Of a stretch of DNA of 64,000 nucleotides, positions 45,299 through 55,041 are shown one piece after another. The notes below the pieces were generated by a model. That model saw only the letters and a program-made list of their open reading frames with translations, was not told the origin of the DNA and did not search any database. Source of the stretch: CALCZU01 sp964396165 (GTDB lineage: Bacteria; Bdellovibrionota; FAC87; UBA2466); assembly GCA_964396165.1 (NCBI GenBank), contig CAYNEF010000011.1, positions 1-64,000 on the forward strand, read 5' to 3'. The number at the start of each line of letters is the position of its first letter. Position 1 is the stretch's first letter. The position numbers and the translations under genes were made by a program.

Positions 45299-45973
45299 TC
45301 AGGAACCCTTAGACATTTTTTCTTCAGCGGTTTTTATCTGTTGTAGTTGGTTTGTATAAGCTTGCGCTTCCTGTTTTCGATTTTCCCATTTACGTTTTTC
45401 ATCTTGCAGGCTCGCATCTTTTTTGTAAATCAGGCGAAGATCGTTTTCGATTAGTTTTTTTTGTTCTTTTAAGTTTAAAAGAGTCTTAGTAGCATTCGCG
45501 TGCCATTCAGTGCCTTCAGTAATTTTCATTTTTACATTTTGTATCGCATTTTTCTCTTCAGCACTCTCAGTCTTTCTTTTTAAAAGAGTTTGTAGTGTCT
45601 GGTTTGCAGTTTGGATGAGGCTTGTATATTTCATTATTGTTTCATCTGTCTCTTGAATCAAATTCTGGTATTTTTGAATGAGCGATTCGTGCTTTTGCTG
45701 CAAAACGGCTAATTCCTCTGTTTCTTTCTTAATCTCTTCCAAGTTTCCATCAATCGTTTTCAGATTGTGTTCACTCTTTTCAATGCTGAGTTCCAGATTT
45801 TTCCGTCCTTTTTCCAACGTCGATTTCCCGCTCGAACTTAAAGAGGCTTCAGGGATAATTTCAACGTTTTTGAGAGGAGGGAGCATATCGGCGTAAAGCA
45901 TAGCGCTCGTTATAGTCAGAAAAACAGTGAGCACAAATCTGCAATTAGCCAGAGCTTCAAATTGAAAGGACAT
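45299..45973 (-). CDS. Secreted coiled-coil protein of unknown function
   Basis: 224 residues. The N-terminus (FVLTVFLTITSAMLYA) is a signal peptide with cleavage near YAD. From residue 55 nearly the whole chain is Lys/Glu/Gln-rich with continuous heptads, so a long periplasmic coiled coil is likely. It is convergent with the PP2C gene, 4 bp from it. No family is recognised. Confidence 0.7.
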   Translation of the reverse strand: MSFQFEALANCRFVLTVFLTITSAMLYADMLPPLKNVEIIPEASLSSSGKSTLEKGRKNLELSIEKSEHNLKTIDGNLEEIKKETEELAVLQQKHESLIQKYQNLIQETDETIMKYTSLIQTANQTLQTLLKRKTESAEEKNAIQNVKMKITEGTEWHANATKTLLNLKEQKKLIENDLRLIYKKDASLQDEKRKWENRKQEAQAYTNQLQQIKTAEEKMSKGS

Positions 45974-46021
45974 ATTTACTTCATATCTTTCATTGTTTAG
46001 GTTGTGCTTAATAAGAGCAAA

Positions 46022-47269
46022 TCAAAAACCAGAAACTTGTTTAGGTTTATTTTCTTTAATGAGGTTGTAATTCTCAAATAGATTTCGCATTTTTGCTCCT
46101 TCTATTTCTACATTAAAATCAGTATCTACCGTCTCTTTTGCTCTTTTGCCTAGCTCTTCTACGTTCAATTTGTATTGCATTATATCTTGTAGTGCATATT
46201 TTAAATCTGATTGCGCGCCTGGTAAAACGAGTAAGCCATTTTTTCTATTTGATACGAGTTCTGGTATTCCAGCTATTTGAGTAGAGACGACCACTTTAGA
46301 CCTAGCCATTGCTTCCATAAGTACGACTGGTAATCCCTCCATAAAGCTGGGAAGTACAAGGACGTCGCTTTTTTCCATTTGTTTTAAAGTTTGTTCTGAT
46401 GACAGTGCGCCTAAAAAGTGAACTCTTGTGCTAATCCCCAATTTTGTCGCTTGATTTTTTAGTTCATTTTCAATGGGACCTTGTCCGACTATGTTGAGTT
46501 GCCATATTCTTTTTTCTGTTACGAGTGTACTCAGTACTTCAAGTAGAATTGCCGGGCCTTTTTCTGGAACTAGCCTTCCGACAAAAAGTAGATTTAGCAG
46601 TTCACCTGGATTGTGTTTATCGTTTTTTAATTTCTCTACTGCACAATGCACTATGTGCAATTTTTTCCAATGCTCGGTAGGTACTACTGCCATTACTTGA
46701 GATCTGCAAAACTCTGAGATACAACGAACAAACATTGCTCCCACTACTTTTTCGCGCAACTTTCCAGTTTCGATATCTAGAAATTCTGCAGGACCATGTA
46801 TTGTTAGACTATAACTTAATTTATTAGAAATTTTGGTAGCAATCAATGCAACTGCAGCAGCATTATTGCCCATATGAACATGCACATGTGATATATCTTT
46901 TTTTTCTAATTCCAGCACTAATCGTGATGCTTCCAAGTGATATGCTACATGTAATAGTCTGGATTTGATACCTGGGGGTGATAGCTTTTGAGAGAATAGT
47001 AGGCCTCTGAAAAAACTCTTGGGGCGAGTAAAAATTAAAAATAAATTATCGTGTACTATACTCCGTAGATTGTTTAATAACGAGACAACACTTCCCTCTC
47101 CCTGACTATTACTATCAAACAAATCGCCCTGACTCGGTTTTCTAATTGAAAAGGTGTGTACATCCACACCTTGTTTTCTTAGTGCGCGTACCTCACGATG
47201 AATAAAAGTATGCGAAAGAGCAGTATATTTGGAATTGAGATAGGCTATTTTTGAGTTAAAAATACTCAT
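46022..47269 (-). CDS. GT4 glycosyltransferase (colanic-acid/exopolysaccharide type)
   Basis: 415 residues, GT-B fold. The N-domain starts IAYLNSKYTALSHTFIHREV as in WcaL/ExpE7-like enzymes; the C-domain has LFVGRLVPEKG and the EX7E motif in SFMEGLPVVLMEAMARS, which positions the nucleotide sugar. It probably adds a sugar to a lipid-linked surface polysaccharide precursor in the cytoplasm. Asparagine-synthase-like and GT2 genes next to it support an O-antigen or exopolysaccharide context. Confidence 0.9.
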   Translation of the reverse strand: MSIFNSKIAYLNSKYTALSHTFIHREVRALRKQGVDVHTFSIRKPSQGDLFDSNSQGEGSVVSLLNNLRSIVHDNLFLIFTRPKSFFRGLLFSQKLSPPGIKSRLLHVAYHLEASRLVLELEKKDISHVHVHMGNNAAAVALIATKISNKLSYSLTIHGPAEFLDIETGKLREKVVGAMFVRCISEFCRSQVMAVVPTEHWKKLHIVHCAVEKLKNDKHNPGELLNLLFVGRLVPEKGPAILLEVLSTLVTEKRIWQLNIVGQGPIENELKNQATKLGISTRVHFLGALSSEQTLKQMEKSDVLVLPSFMEGLPVVLMEAMARSKVVVSTQIAGIPELVSNRKNGLLVLPGAQSDLKYALQDIMQYKLNVEELGKRAKETVDTDFNVEIEGAKMRNLFENYNLIKENKPKQVSGF

Positions 47270-47296
47270 ATATGTAATACTTCTATATCGGCTTTT

Positions 47297-47323
47297 GGAC
47301 GCAGTAGCTCAATGGTAAGTGCG
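47297..47323 (+). other. tRNA 5'-half-like remnant
   Basis: GGACGCAGTAGCTCAATGGTAAGTGCG looks like an acceptor 5' strand plus D-arm (TAGCTCAATGGTA), but the rest of a cloverleaf is missing. It lies between two polysaccharide genes and could be a scar of integration or rearrangement at a tRNA, or coincidence. Confidence 0.3.
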
Positions 47324-47339
47324 ATATTCAAATTTCATT

Positions 47340-49289
47340 TTAATAGCGGAATCTTAACTCGTAGCGTTGACACCATTTGAGTAAACAAAAAATTGCCCAT
47401 ATGCGTGACCAATAGATGCCACTTTCTTTCCGCTGGAAGCTTTTCCATAAACTTAATACAGTAATTGGGTTAAGACCGATGCTTGAAATTAGCTCGGTAT
47501 TTGTCAGTGTTTCATCCATGACTTTACCAAGGTCTTTTTGTATCCAACTATCAAAGGGAAGAACAAAGCCTTGTTTTGGTCTATTAAACAATGCGGGGTC
47601 TAGTCCTTCCAAACCGATATTTCTTAGAATTTTCTTTGTTCTTATGGGGAGGTACCTGTCAGATTCAGATAGACGATTTGCTTTTTCGAAAAGTACGGAG
47701 TCAACCAAAGGCACTCTTAGTTCTAAACTACTTGCCATGCTTGTTGAATCTGCATCTTTTAAAAGTCTTTCACCCAAAAAAATCCGCTGTTCCAATGTGC
47801 TGATTTCAGAAAGTACAGAATGGCCTTTTGTATCCTTGGAAAGAAATTTCCAAAATTCTTCAGATAAGCCAAATTTTGTCCCCGCAGAAAAATCATTTGA
47901 TGCCAATAGCTGTTTTTGAAAGTCTGGTAGAAAAAGTGCATAAGCTATTTGGTATAAGCGAACCAAGTTTGAGCCTGATTCAAGCATTAGGGGAAGTTTA
48001 CTTAAACGTTTTGGAAGAAGAGCGCCTAAAATTGAAGGGTGAAATGCTTTGCGAAGTATCTCGGTTAAAAGAGTGTATGAACTCTTCGGCAGATGTTCTA
48101 GAACGGATAAGAGAATTGACATTTTCGGCAAATCTCTAAATGTTGTGTAGCCACCAAAAAGTTCATCACCTCCTGTACCGGAAAGTGCCACAATGATTCC
48201 CGCTTTTCTAATGGCGGCAGAAAGAAAATAGCAATTAATGCCGTCGAAACTAGGCTGATCTAGACTTTCAATCGCTTTGGGCAATTCACTGATAAATTGT
48301 GCTTCGGTTAAAGGAATTTCGTGGTGGATTGTACCGATAGCCTGTGCAATCTTACTGGATATAACACCTTCGTTGTAATTCTGTTCATTAAAAGTAAGTG
48401 TAAAAGTGTGTACGGGGTTAGTGGAAACTTTTTGTGCAATATTTGCTAGAGCACTTGAATCTATACCGCTGGAAAGAAAAACACCAACAGGAACGTCGCT
48501 GTGCAAGTGAATTTGCACAGAACGGAACAATTCCTCCTTAAAGTCAGAGATCGAGATTAGTTCTTGATTTGCTTTCTTTGAGGCATCCCAATAAAACTGT
48601 TTTTTAATATTTCTTTCACCGTTTTTCAAAATTGCCGATTCGCCCGGTAACAGTGATTTACATTGTTTAACAATAGTATTTGGACCGGTTACAAATCCAT
48701 TCCACACAATGGATTCTATCGCAGTAGGATCAAGTTCGGCTTCAGAAATTAAACCTGATGCAAGCAAAGCGCGAACTTCAGAAGCAAAAATAAATGTCCA
48801 GTCTCCATTTTGATCTTGATTGCTAACATAGTAAAAAGGTTTTATGCCAAGTGGGTCTCTGGCCACAAAAAGAGTGCGATTTTCCGTGTTCCACAATGCA
48901 AATGAATACATTCCACGCAATTGAGAAACCGCATCAGAACCAAAACGAGATATAAAACGTAAAAGAACTTCTGTGTCTCCGCTTGACTTGAATTTCTCTC
49001 CGCCAAGTTCTAGCTGTTTTCTTATTTCTAAAAAGTTGTAAATTTCTCCGTTGAATACCAACGCATTTTTTGTGTCTGGATCAATCATTGGTTGATCCGC
49101 AATTTGAGACAAATCCAGAACAGACAATCGACGGTGTGCGATTAAACAACCATTTCCGGACAAATCAGGGGTACTAAACCACGTCCCCCCACCATCTGGC
49201 CCACGATGCGTCATAGCTTTCGACATGGCATTCAAAGACGCTATATTTTTATCGTTAATTTTTCCTAAAATGCCCGCGATGCCGCACAT
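47340..49289 (-). CDS. asnB: Glutamine-hydrolysing asparagine synthetase-type amidotransferase
   Basis: 649 residues, start ATG after AAGGAC. MCGIAGILG exposes Cys2, the nucleophile of the class-II glutaminase domain (about 1-220: HRGPDGGG, NGEIYNF, SSGDTEVLL). The synthetase domain has the PP-loop FLSSGIDSSALA and SGTGGDELFGGY. It either makes asparagine or, as is common in surface-glycan clusters, amidates a sugar acid. The context between GT4 and GT2 genes favours the latter. Confidence 0.93.
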   Translation of the reverse strand: MCGIAGILGKINDKNIASLNAMSKAMTHRGPDGGGTWFSTPDLSGNGCLIAHRRLSVLDLSQIADQPMIDPDTKNALVFNGEIYNFLEIRKQLELGGEKFKSSGDTEVLLRFISRFGSDAVSQLRGMYSFALWNTENRTLFVARDPLGIKPFYYVSNQDQNGDWTFIFASEVRALLASGLISEAELDPTAIESIVWNGFVTGPNTIVKQCKSLLPGESAILKNGERNIKKQFYWDASKKANQELISISDFKEELFRSVQIHLHSDVPVGVFLSSGIDSSALANIAQKVSTNPVHTFTLTFNEQNYNEGVISSKIAQAIGTIHHEIPLTEAQFISELPKAIESLDQPSFDGINCYFLSAAIRKAGIIVALSGTGGDELFGGYTTFRDLPKMSILLSVLEHLPKSSYTLLTEILRKAFHPSILGALLPKRLSKLPLMLESGSNLVRLYQIAYALFLPDFQKQLLASNDFSAGTKFGLSEEFWKFLSKDTKGHSVLSEISTLEQRIFLGERLLKDADSTSMASSLELRVPLVDSVLFEKANRLSESDRYLPIRTKKILRNIGLEGLDPALFNRPKQGFVLPFDSWIQKDLGKVMDETLTNTELISSIGLNPITVLSLWKSFQRKESGIYWSRIWAIFCLLKWCQRYELRFRY

Positions 49290-49385
49290 ACAGAGAAGTC
49301 CTTACTGTGTTTTTAAAACTACAACAGTGAATCAGAGACACATTTTTATGTATCTGTATTATAATAGAAAAATGAGAATAATTGT

Positions 49386-50303
49386 ATGAACTCTCGATTT
49401 TGCTCAATTACTCCATGTAGAGATGAAGCGAAATACGCGGAGCAAAGTATTGAAAGTGTGCTATCACAAAGCCGGTTACCTGATCTTTGGGTGATCGTAA
49501 ACGATGGTTCGACGGATACGACAAAACAAATTTTGGATTCTTATGCCGCAAAACATCAATTTATTCGTGTAATAGATGTAAAAAATCGAGGCTTTCGTAA
49601 GTTAGGTGGCGGGGTAATAGACGCATTCTACCAGGGCTACAACTCGATAGATCCAAATCAGTTTGAATTCATTTGTAAGCACGATCTTGATCTCATTCTG
49701 CCAACTATCTACTTTGAAAAAATGATTGAATGGATGCATACCGATCCTCGTATCGGGACATGTAGTGGTAAACCATATTTTAAAGATTCGTCAGGTGAAC
49801 TAATTTCTGAATGCTGTGGCGATGAAAACTCGGTCGGTATGGTTAAGTTTTACCGAACCAAATGTTTTATGCAGATTGGTGGTTTCGTTCGCGAAGTAAT
49901 GTGGGATGGGATTGATGGGCACCGTTGCAGAATGTTTGGATGGAAAGCAGAGAGTCGAGATGATGAATCTATTCGATTTCTTCACCTTAGGCCTATGGGC
50001 ACAAGTGATAAAAACTGGTGGGTAGGCAGAGTAAGGCACGGCGCTGGACAGTACTTTATGGGAACGTCGCCACTATTTATACTGGCCAGCGCGATCTACA
50101 GAATGACAAGACCACCCGTTTTTATAGGTGGATTGGGGATGTTATATGGATATTTTACATCTTACCTCTCCAACAAAACCCGCTACAGTGATTTGGATTT
50201 TCGAAAGTTTTTAACTTCCTATCATTGGAATTGCTTATTAATGGGAAAAAATAAGGCAACCCAAAAATTGAATGAATCGCAAGCGGCTGTCTGGAAACCT
50301 TAA
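49386..50303 (+). CDS. GT2 glycosyltransferase
   Basis: 305 residues, GT-A fold. ITPCRDEAKYAEQSIESVL is the nucleotide-binding start and IVNDGSTDTT the first Asp motif; HDLDLIL around residue 100 is the DxD-like motif, and WDGIDGHR with nearby acid residues the acceptor region. A hydrophobic C-terminal stretch (FILASAIYRM...FIGGLGMLYGYF) may attach it to the membrane. It is divergent from asnB by 96 bp. It probably acts in the same glycan pathway. Confidence 0.88.
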   Translation: MNSRFCSITPCRDEAKYAEQSIESVLSQSRLPDLWVIVNDGSTDTTKQILDSYAAKHQFIRVIDVKNRGFRKLGGGVIDAFYQGYNSIDPNQFEFICKHDLDLILPTIYFEKMIEWMHTDPRIGTCSGKPYFKDSSGELISECCGDENSVGMVKFYRTKCFMQIGGFVREVMWDGIDGHRCRMFGWKAESRDDESIRFLHLRPMGTSDKNWWVGRVRHGAGQYFMGTSPLFILASAIYRMTRPPVFIGGLGMLYGYFTSYLSNKTRYSDLDFRKFLTSYHWNCLLMGKNKATQKLNESQAAVWKP

Positions 50304-50332
50304 TATTGCCGCTGATTCATCTATCTAGACTG

Positions 50333-51745
50333 TTAAGGTGCAACCAAAACAAGTTGTGTCGTATTGGGCGGAAGCGAAAGTGACCCGCTTGTAACGCTCA
50401 CTGTACCTAATGAGCCATCTGCTGCAATCTGGGAAACGGTTAAACGTGATGTTGCAGGACCGCCGGTGGAAAGCACGGGATACCAGGTGAGTGTAGTCGT
50501 GCCGGGGTTGGTAACCAAAAAGGCAGTTTCACTAGCTGCGTTTTGTCCGATGATTGCATAAAGACCACCCGATTGATTGAGCGAATAACTTGCGCCGGAT
50601 GCCGAGGCTTGCGTTGCGGTGGCAGTCAATCCGGTGGAGTGGCTTGCAAGGGAGGACCAAAATGAAAAGGCATTTCCCATCGGTCTTGTTTCTGCAGCCG
50701 GTCCCAAAAGTCCCCAGTTTACACTGCTTGTTCCGCTCGTATCACTATCAGTACCTTTGTAGAAAAGCGAAGTCGTGACATCACTTGCCTGTAAATTTAT
50801 CCAACTGGCGGTCATTAACGCAGGCCCTTCGCCTGTCGTGCGTTTTGCGGCTCCTGCACTGGTGGTAATAACGTTGTTCCACTCTGTGATATGTGATTCG
50901 ATAGAAGAGCTGAATCCTGCTGTGGTGAGCGCAGCACGGTAGTAATTTGCAGCGGTTTTAAAATCAGTCGGGTTGTCAGAGTACAGATGCCATGAAAAGA
51001 AATCGATGGGAGTGTTGTGTGCTTTTAAATAGGAAAGAAGACTTGCAAGGTACGCCTGATTAGTTGCATTGGAGTAAGTGGAGGAGATAACAGCCGGTCC
51101 TCCTATTTTAATCGTCGGAAAGCTTGCCTTTAACTGAGTAACTGCATCATTCATGAATTGATCGAAAGCGAGTGTAGTCCCCGAGCCCCAAAATGCCTGG
51201 TTGTTGGGCTCATTCCAAAACTCGATCGCGTCAATGGTAACGGTGTGCCCTGTGCAAGCACCTGTTGTCAGGTATTGGATATACTTTTTCGCAGCATTGA
51301 TCCAATTTGCTTGTTCCGTTGAGTCGGTAGGGGGGCTGGTTGTTGTTGTGGAATCCCCTAAACGCAAATAGAGGTGAAAGTTTCCGTTAATAATCTTGTT
51401 TAGATAAGTATTAGTGGCCGTAAAACTGAATGATCCGCACACTGAAGGATCTGCTGACTTGGAAGGGTAAATCACGTGCATATCGAATGGACCGTTAAAA
51501 TCGTGTGTTCGTATCGTCGTAATTCCTAATGTTTGAAAGAATGTCGTAAAGTCGGTGACGGTACCTGTAGCAGTCTTTGGTCCACCGTTTACACCGATTA
51601 AAGATTTGATGCTGCCGCTTTCACTTCCTGCGATAACAGAAATATCCGCTGTGACAGTAGTAGTTGTCGAAAGATCGTGCTTGTGGCAGGCGGAGACCAC
51701 TAGCAAAGTGAGCGCCAGTTTAAGCAAGAGTAATAGATGTTTCAT
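50333..51745 (-). CDS. GH39-like glycoside hydrolase lipoprotein
   Basis: 470 residues. The lipobox VSAC is at about Cys20. A TIM barrel (about 35-380) with the acid/base Glu179 in FWNEPN and the nucleophile Glu288 in ITEWNN matches clan-A enzymes, best GH39 (beta-xylosidase/iduronidase type). A C-terminal beta-sandwich (about 390-470) completes the usual GH39 layout. It would cleave a glycan at the cell surface; the sugar is unknown. It is convergent with the GT2 gene. Confidence 0.8.
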   Translation of the reverse strand: MKHLLLLLKLALTLLVVSACHKHDLSTTTTVTADISVIAGSESGSIKSLIGVNGGPKTATGTVTDFTTFFQTLGITTIRTHDFNGPFDMHVIYPSKSADPSVCGSFSFTATNTYLNKIINGNFHLYLRLGDSTTTTSPPTDSTEQANWINAAKKYIQYLTTGACTGHTVTIDAIEFWNEPNNQAFWGSGTTLAFDQFMNDAVTQLKASFPTIKIGGPAVISSTYSNATNQAYLASLLSYLKAHNTPIDFFSWHLYSDNPTDFKTAANYYRAALTTAGFSSSIESHITEWNNVITTSAGAAKRTTGEGPALMTASWINLQASDVTTSLFYKGTDSDTSGTSSVNWGLLGPAAETRPMGNAFSFWSSLASHSTGLTATATQASASGASYSLNQSGGLYAIIGQNAASETAFLVTNPGTTTLTWYPVLSTGGPATSRLTVSQIAADGSLGTVSVTSGSLSLPPNTTQLVLVAP

Positions 51746-51939
51746 ATCGAAGTGATAATTGTATTAAGGAAAGCAGCGTTGTAAAGCCGCATGCCGAAAC
51801 AAAAATATTTGCTGTTATTCACCCTAATTGGCTACTTTCAAAAGTATGGCTGCCAAATCTTACTTGCCAATAAGATCTAACCCAGCTTAAAATTTCTCAC
51901 TCCTATTTATTACAGGAAATCAAAGAGGGACAATTTAGT

Positions 51940-52461
51940 ATGCGACACTCGATGACTCTGTTCATTCTACTTTTACTAGCCTTGCCTATTCAGGGAGCTG
52001 AAGAATCCACTCTTTCCTCATTAAAAACAGGGTTAAAAGAATACGCAGGCCCTGCGTTAAATATAGTCGGCGGAAATGTCGGTTGGGGATTAGTAATTGG
52101 TGCCCATACTCGCACAGAAATTGTACTCCCCCTTACCATAGGGCTTGAGTCCGGCTTTAAAAGGTATGTAAACGGTGAGACACGTCTTATCGGAATTCCA
52201 CTTCTTGTGACTGCCGCCTTTCAATTAGATACGCTTATTCAGAGCAATAAAATTCATCCCTATGTAGGCACCGCTTTGGGCGGAAACCTCGTCTTAGCGA
52301 CAAATAATGTAGGGAATCGTTTTTATACTCAATTTATGGTTTATCCAGGAGCAGCAGTAGATTTAAGCGACTCGTTAACACTCAATGTAGAAACGCGCCT
52401 TGGTCTTAGCAACGTTTCGCCCATTTTTATGCCGCTAGCAGCACTTGAATTCAAACTTTAA
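51940..52461 (+). CDS. Small outer-membrane beta-barrel-like protein
   Basis: 173 residues. The signal peptide MRHSMTLFILLLLALPIQG precedes alternating hydrophobic strands with Gly/aromatic turns, ending in LAALEFKL. A barrel or barrel-like outer-membrane protein is likely. An AGAGGGAC Shine-Dalgarno fixes the start. The DUF1554 lipoprotein gene follows 15 bp downstream, so they share an operon and perhaps a location. Confidence 0.6.
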   Translation: MRHSMTLFILLLLALPIQGAEESTLSSLKTGLKEYAGPALNIVGGNVGWGLVIGAHTRTEIVLPLTIGLESGFKRYVNGETRLIGIPLLVTAAFQLDTLIQSNKIHPYVGTALGGNLVLATNNVGNRFYTQFMVYPGAAVDLSDSLTLNVETRLGLSNVSPIFMPLAALEFKL

Positions 52462-52476
52462 AAATAAGAGGAACCA

Positions 52477-53859
52477 ATGAAATACCTAAAATTTTTAACA
52501 CTGCTCCCCCTTCTTTTTTTTGCAGCCTGCATTTATAAATCCAGTATTACTATCGAAGATTCAAATCCAGCTCTTTCGCTCTCGGCGACAGGTACCGCCG
52601 TATTTACTTCAGAGCCTACCTGCATGTTCGCAGAAGGAGCTAATACCTGTACTAATTCTTTTGATGTGTTCTTCACAGCCACTACCCCGCCTACGGACAA
52701 ATTTATTAGTTACTCTACCAATTGTAATGCCACGACTTTCACATCAACTAATACAAAAACTACGTTTAACGTCACTTTAAGTGGTGATTGTGCATTTACA
52801 GTCAAACTCGTATCACGTGCACAGGACTGTAGCACCTTCCCCTGTATTTACTATATAAATCCTATTCATGCAGATATGGGAGGAATAGGAAACACCGGAA
52901 CTAGCGGTGCCGATTCTCTCTGCACTAAGTTAGGACCGTCTAATGGGACTACCTTCAAAGCACTTTTAGCATCTAGTACGCGCCACGCATGCACCTCTTA
53001 TGATTGCGCAACCGGCGGAGCCAGCGAGAACTTAGACTGGCCACTGTCCACTAGTACCACTTATTATCGGCCCGATGGCACAGAGATCGGTACAACGGAC
53101 AGCAGTGCAATTTGGATTAATTCTGCAACGAATTCGATTGCGGCAAGTACGGGAACTGAACTTAGCTATTGGCACGCTTGGACTAAAGGTAAAAAATTTA
53201 GATCAGACGCGAACTGTTCTGATTGGACCACAACCTCTGGAATTACCAACGTGGGCAATGCGGCTTCATCTCTTCCTCTGGACGATGTAGGGACCAGAAG
53301 TTGTAACTCGGATTATGGCCTTGTCTGCGTCGCTACAGGTACCAACTCCACCACCAAGAGAATTTTCGTAACAGCTACGACCTACACCGGAAATTTAGGT
53401 GGGGTCACAGGCGCAGATGCGAAATGCGCGGCGGATACCAATAAACCATCAAATGGAACTTATAAGGCGCTGATATCTGACGGCACGGCGAGAATTGCGT
53501 GCACCACTGCGAACTGTAGTGGTGGTGCGACAGAGCACACGGGTTGGGTACTTTCCGCGAGTAAACAATACACGCGCGCAGATGGAACCGTGATCGGAAC
53601 CACCAATAGCGCTGGAATTTTTGATTTTACGACGACACTGACGAGTGCAGTGTCAACAACTACTGCTAATGTGTGGACTGGATTAGAACAAAATTGGACA
53701 TCTTCTACTAATGATTGCGTCGACTATACTTCAGCTGCAGGCCCCGGCGGAAATTATAGCGCCATCGGAAATACGAATGCTACAGATGCAACTGCCATCA
53801 AGAAAACACTCGCTTCAGGATGTGAAAATTCGTATGCTCTTTACTGTGTCGAACAGTGA
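52477..53859 (+). CDS. Lipoprotein with two DUF1554-like domains
   Basis: 460 residues, GAGGAA Shine-Dalgarno. The lipobox FAAC gives Cys18. After a beta domain (about 30-115), two tandem DUF1554-like modules follow (about 120-285 and 290-460). The second begins IFVTATTYTGNLGGVTGADAKC, and both contain a YKAL(I/L) block, a Cys pair before an ENLDW or EHTGW motif, and a C-terminal Y.L(V)CVE/A strand. The domain family is known from Leptospira and other surface proteins and is C-type-lectin-like. Probably surface-exposed and ligand-binding. No transmembrane segment. Confidence 0.8.
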   Translation: MKYLKFLTLLPLLFFAACIYKSSITIEDSNPALSLSATGTAVFTSEPTCMFAEGANTCTNSFDVFFTATTPPTDKFISYSTNCNATTFTSTNTKTTFNVTLSGDCAFTVKLVSRAQDCSTFPCIYYINPIHADMGGIGNTGTSGADSLCTKLGPSNGTTFKALLASSTRHACTSYDCATGGASENLDWPLSTSTTYYRPDGTEIGTTDSSAIWINSATNSIAASTGTELSYWHAWTKGKKFRSDANCSDWTTTSGITNVGNAASSLPLDDVGTRSCNSDYGLVCVATGTNSTTKRIFVTATTYTGNLGGVTGADAKCAADTNKPSNGTYKALISDGTARIACTTANCSGGATEHTGWVLSASKQYTRADGTVIGTTNSAGIFDFTTTLTSAVSTTTANVWTGLEQNWTSSTNDCVDYTSAAGPGGNYSAIGNTNATDATAIKKTLASGCENSYALYCVEQ

Positions 53860-54093
53860 TTGCAAGAATTCAAACTCGAAATAAAAACTATTCTACGCGA
53901 ATAACCCGTAGCAACCGTAACTCATCAGTCAATCATGGTGGTCTTGGCATGGAATAATCGACAAACTTGTAACCAACTTTGAGCCTGAGTTCAGTGGTTT
54001 TCAATTTGCAATTTTATACATTGGCTAATCTGAAGGCGCAAGGGGGCAAGGATGTCTTGCGTGAGTGAAGAGCCCATGCAAAAAAGCAAATAA

Positions 54094-54771
54094 ATGAAAA
54101 GAAATTTAAGATTACTGCTTTTTACACTCTTTTTCAGTTGCCACATCGTGGCTGCTGTCTCGCTCGATTGCAAAAGTCTACTTGCTAGAACTCTTGAATT
54201 GTTCCCAAACTCCAATTTGCCTCTGGAATATCGTGATATGGATGCAGCATTAGCGGAACAGGCAATGGGTCTAATTCGAGAGTCATACAGAAAAGCAGGT
54301 GGTTCAAAGTACCAAGACTCAGTCGAATTGAGTAAAGATCTTACGCACTCGTATATCGCTAGAAACGACGCAGGGGATCTTATAGTTTTCCTCGGTGCGC
54401 GGAGGACGGAGTTTGGCAATAAGATTACTGTTGTCGCCACGGATGAGACTATGACGGCCAAGGTTAGATCTGCCTTTTGGTTCAATCATTTAATCTTGAA
54501 TGAGCATGGATATGCCGAGCTTTCCGGGGCCAGCCTTCTGGGAATCACTCGGCTTTTGAATGAAGTACCTATCGTAGGTTTTGAACGGGCTGAGAATATA
54601 CTTGCTTCTTACGCTATTCGCCGACCAACGAAAGAGGAACTTGAAAACGGAATCAAAAAAAAACAGATACCAAACACAAAGCACTATATAAGGAATGCCT
54701 ATGTACGTGAGATTCCGGTCAATGGAGTGTACGAAGTCTTTATTAAAGTAATGGTAGGTAGACCAAAATAG
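54094..54771 (+). CDS. Secreted protein of unknown function
   Basis: 225 residues with a signal peptide (LRLLLFTLFFSCHIVAAVS). The mature part alternates strands and helices and includes DLIVFLGARRTEFGNKITVVATD and GYAELSGASLLGITRLL, loosely like an N-acyltransferase fold; I do not assign it. The Shine-Dalgarno is weak. An overlapping minus-strand frame at 53991-54485 is not favoured because this frame has the signal peptide. Confidence 0.55.
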   Translation: MKRNLRLLLFTLFFSCHIVAAVSLDCKSLLARTLELFPNSNLPLEYRDMDAALAEQAMGLIRESYRKAGGSKYQDSVELSKDLTHSYIARNDAGDLIVFLGARRTEFGNKITVVATDETMTAKVRSAFWFNHLILNEHGYAELSGASLLGITRLLNEVPIVGFERAENILASYAIRRPTKEELENGIKKKQIPNTKHYIRNAYVREIPVNGVYEVFIKVMVGRPK

Positions 54772-54849
54772 AAAGACTGATTGCTTCTGCCACGCTACGA
54801 ATTGCAAAAATTAAAGTTGAGATGAGATTAGATAATTGAAATTAGAGGG

Positions 54850-54870
54850 AAATTTCTTAAAAAGAAATTT
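54850..54870. repeat. Perfect hairpin abutting ssrA-derived repeat
   Basis: AAATTTCTT and AAGAAATTT form a 9-bp stem with an AAA loop that ends exactly where the 14-bp ssrA direct repeat begins (54871). It may be part of the former element end or a terminator. Confidence 0.45.
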
Positions 54871-54884
54871 TGGAGGTGGGGGGA
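54871..54884. repeat. Direct repeat of ssrA 3' end (putative att site)
   Basis: TGGAGGTGGGGGGA is identical to 56091-56104, the terminal bases of the tmRNA gene. Beyond it, GAATaGAACCC repeats the T-arm bases GAATcGAACCC after a small insertion, so the copy is a decayed tmRNA T-arm and acceptor end. Confidence 0.6.
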
Positions 54885-55013
54885 CAAGAATAGAACCCGG
54901 GCTATTACAGAGCCTAAAAATGAAAGTAAAATAACAACTTATCTTCACTTCAAAGTTTCCTCCATCACGACTTTCCTCCATTTAAATATCTATGATAATT
55001 CGCCGTACCAAAA

Positions 55014-55037
55014 TGTATAATTATGGTATAATTATAC
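55014..55037 (+). promoter_or_regulatory. brnTA promoter/operator
   Basis: Two tandem TATAATTAT blocks include two perfect TATAAT -10 hexamers, and GTATAATTATAC (55026-55037) is a perfect 12-bp palindrome ending 4 bases before the brnT ATG. Antitoxins of this type autorepress, so this is the likely BrnA site. Confidence 0.5.
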
Positions 55038-55041
55038 TGTA

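Noticed and set aside
53991..54485. Minus-strand coding frame overlapping the gene at 54094
   Set aside because: It has no start signal or recognisable domain, whereas the plus-strand frame has a signal peptide and a globular composition.
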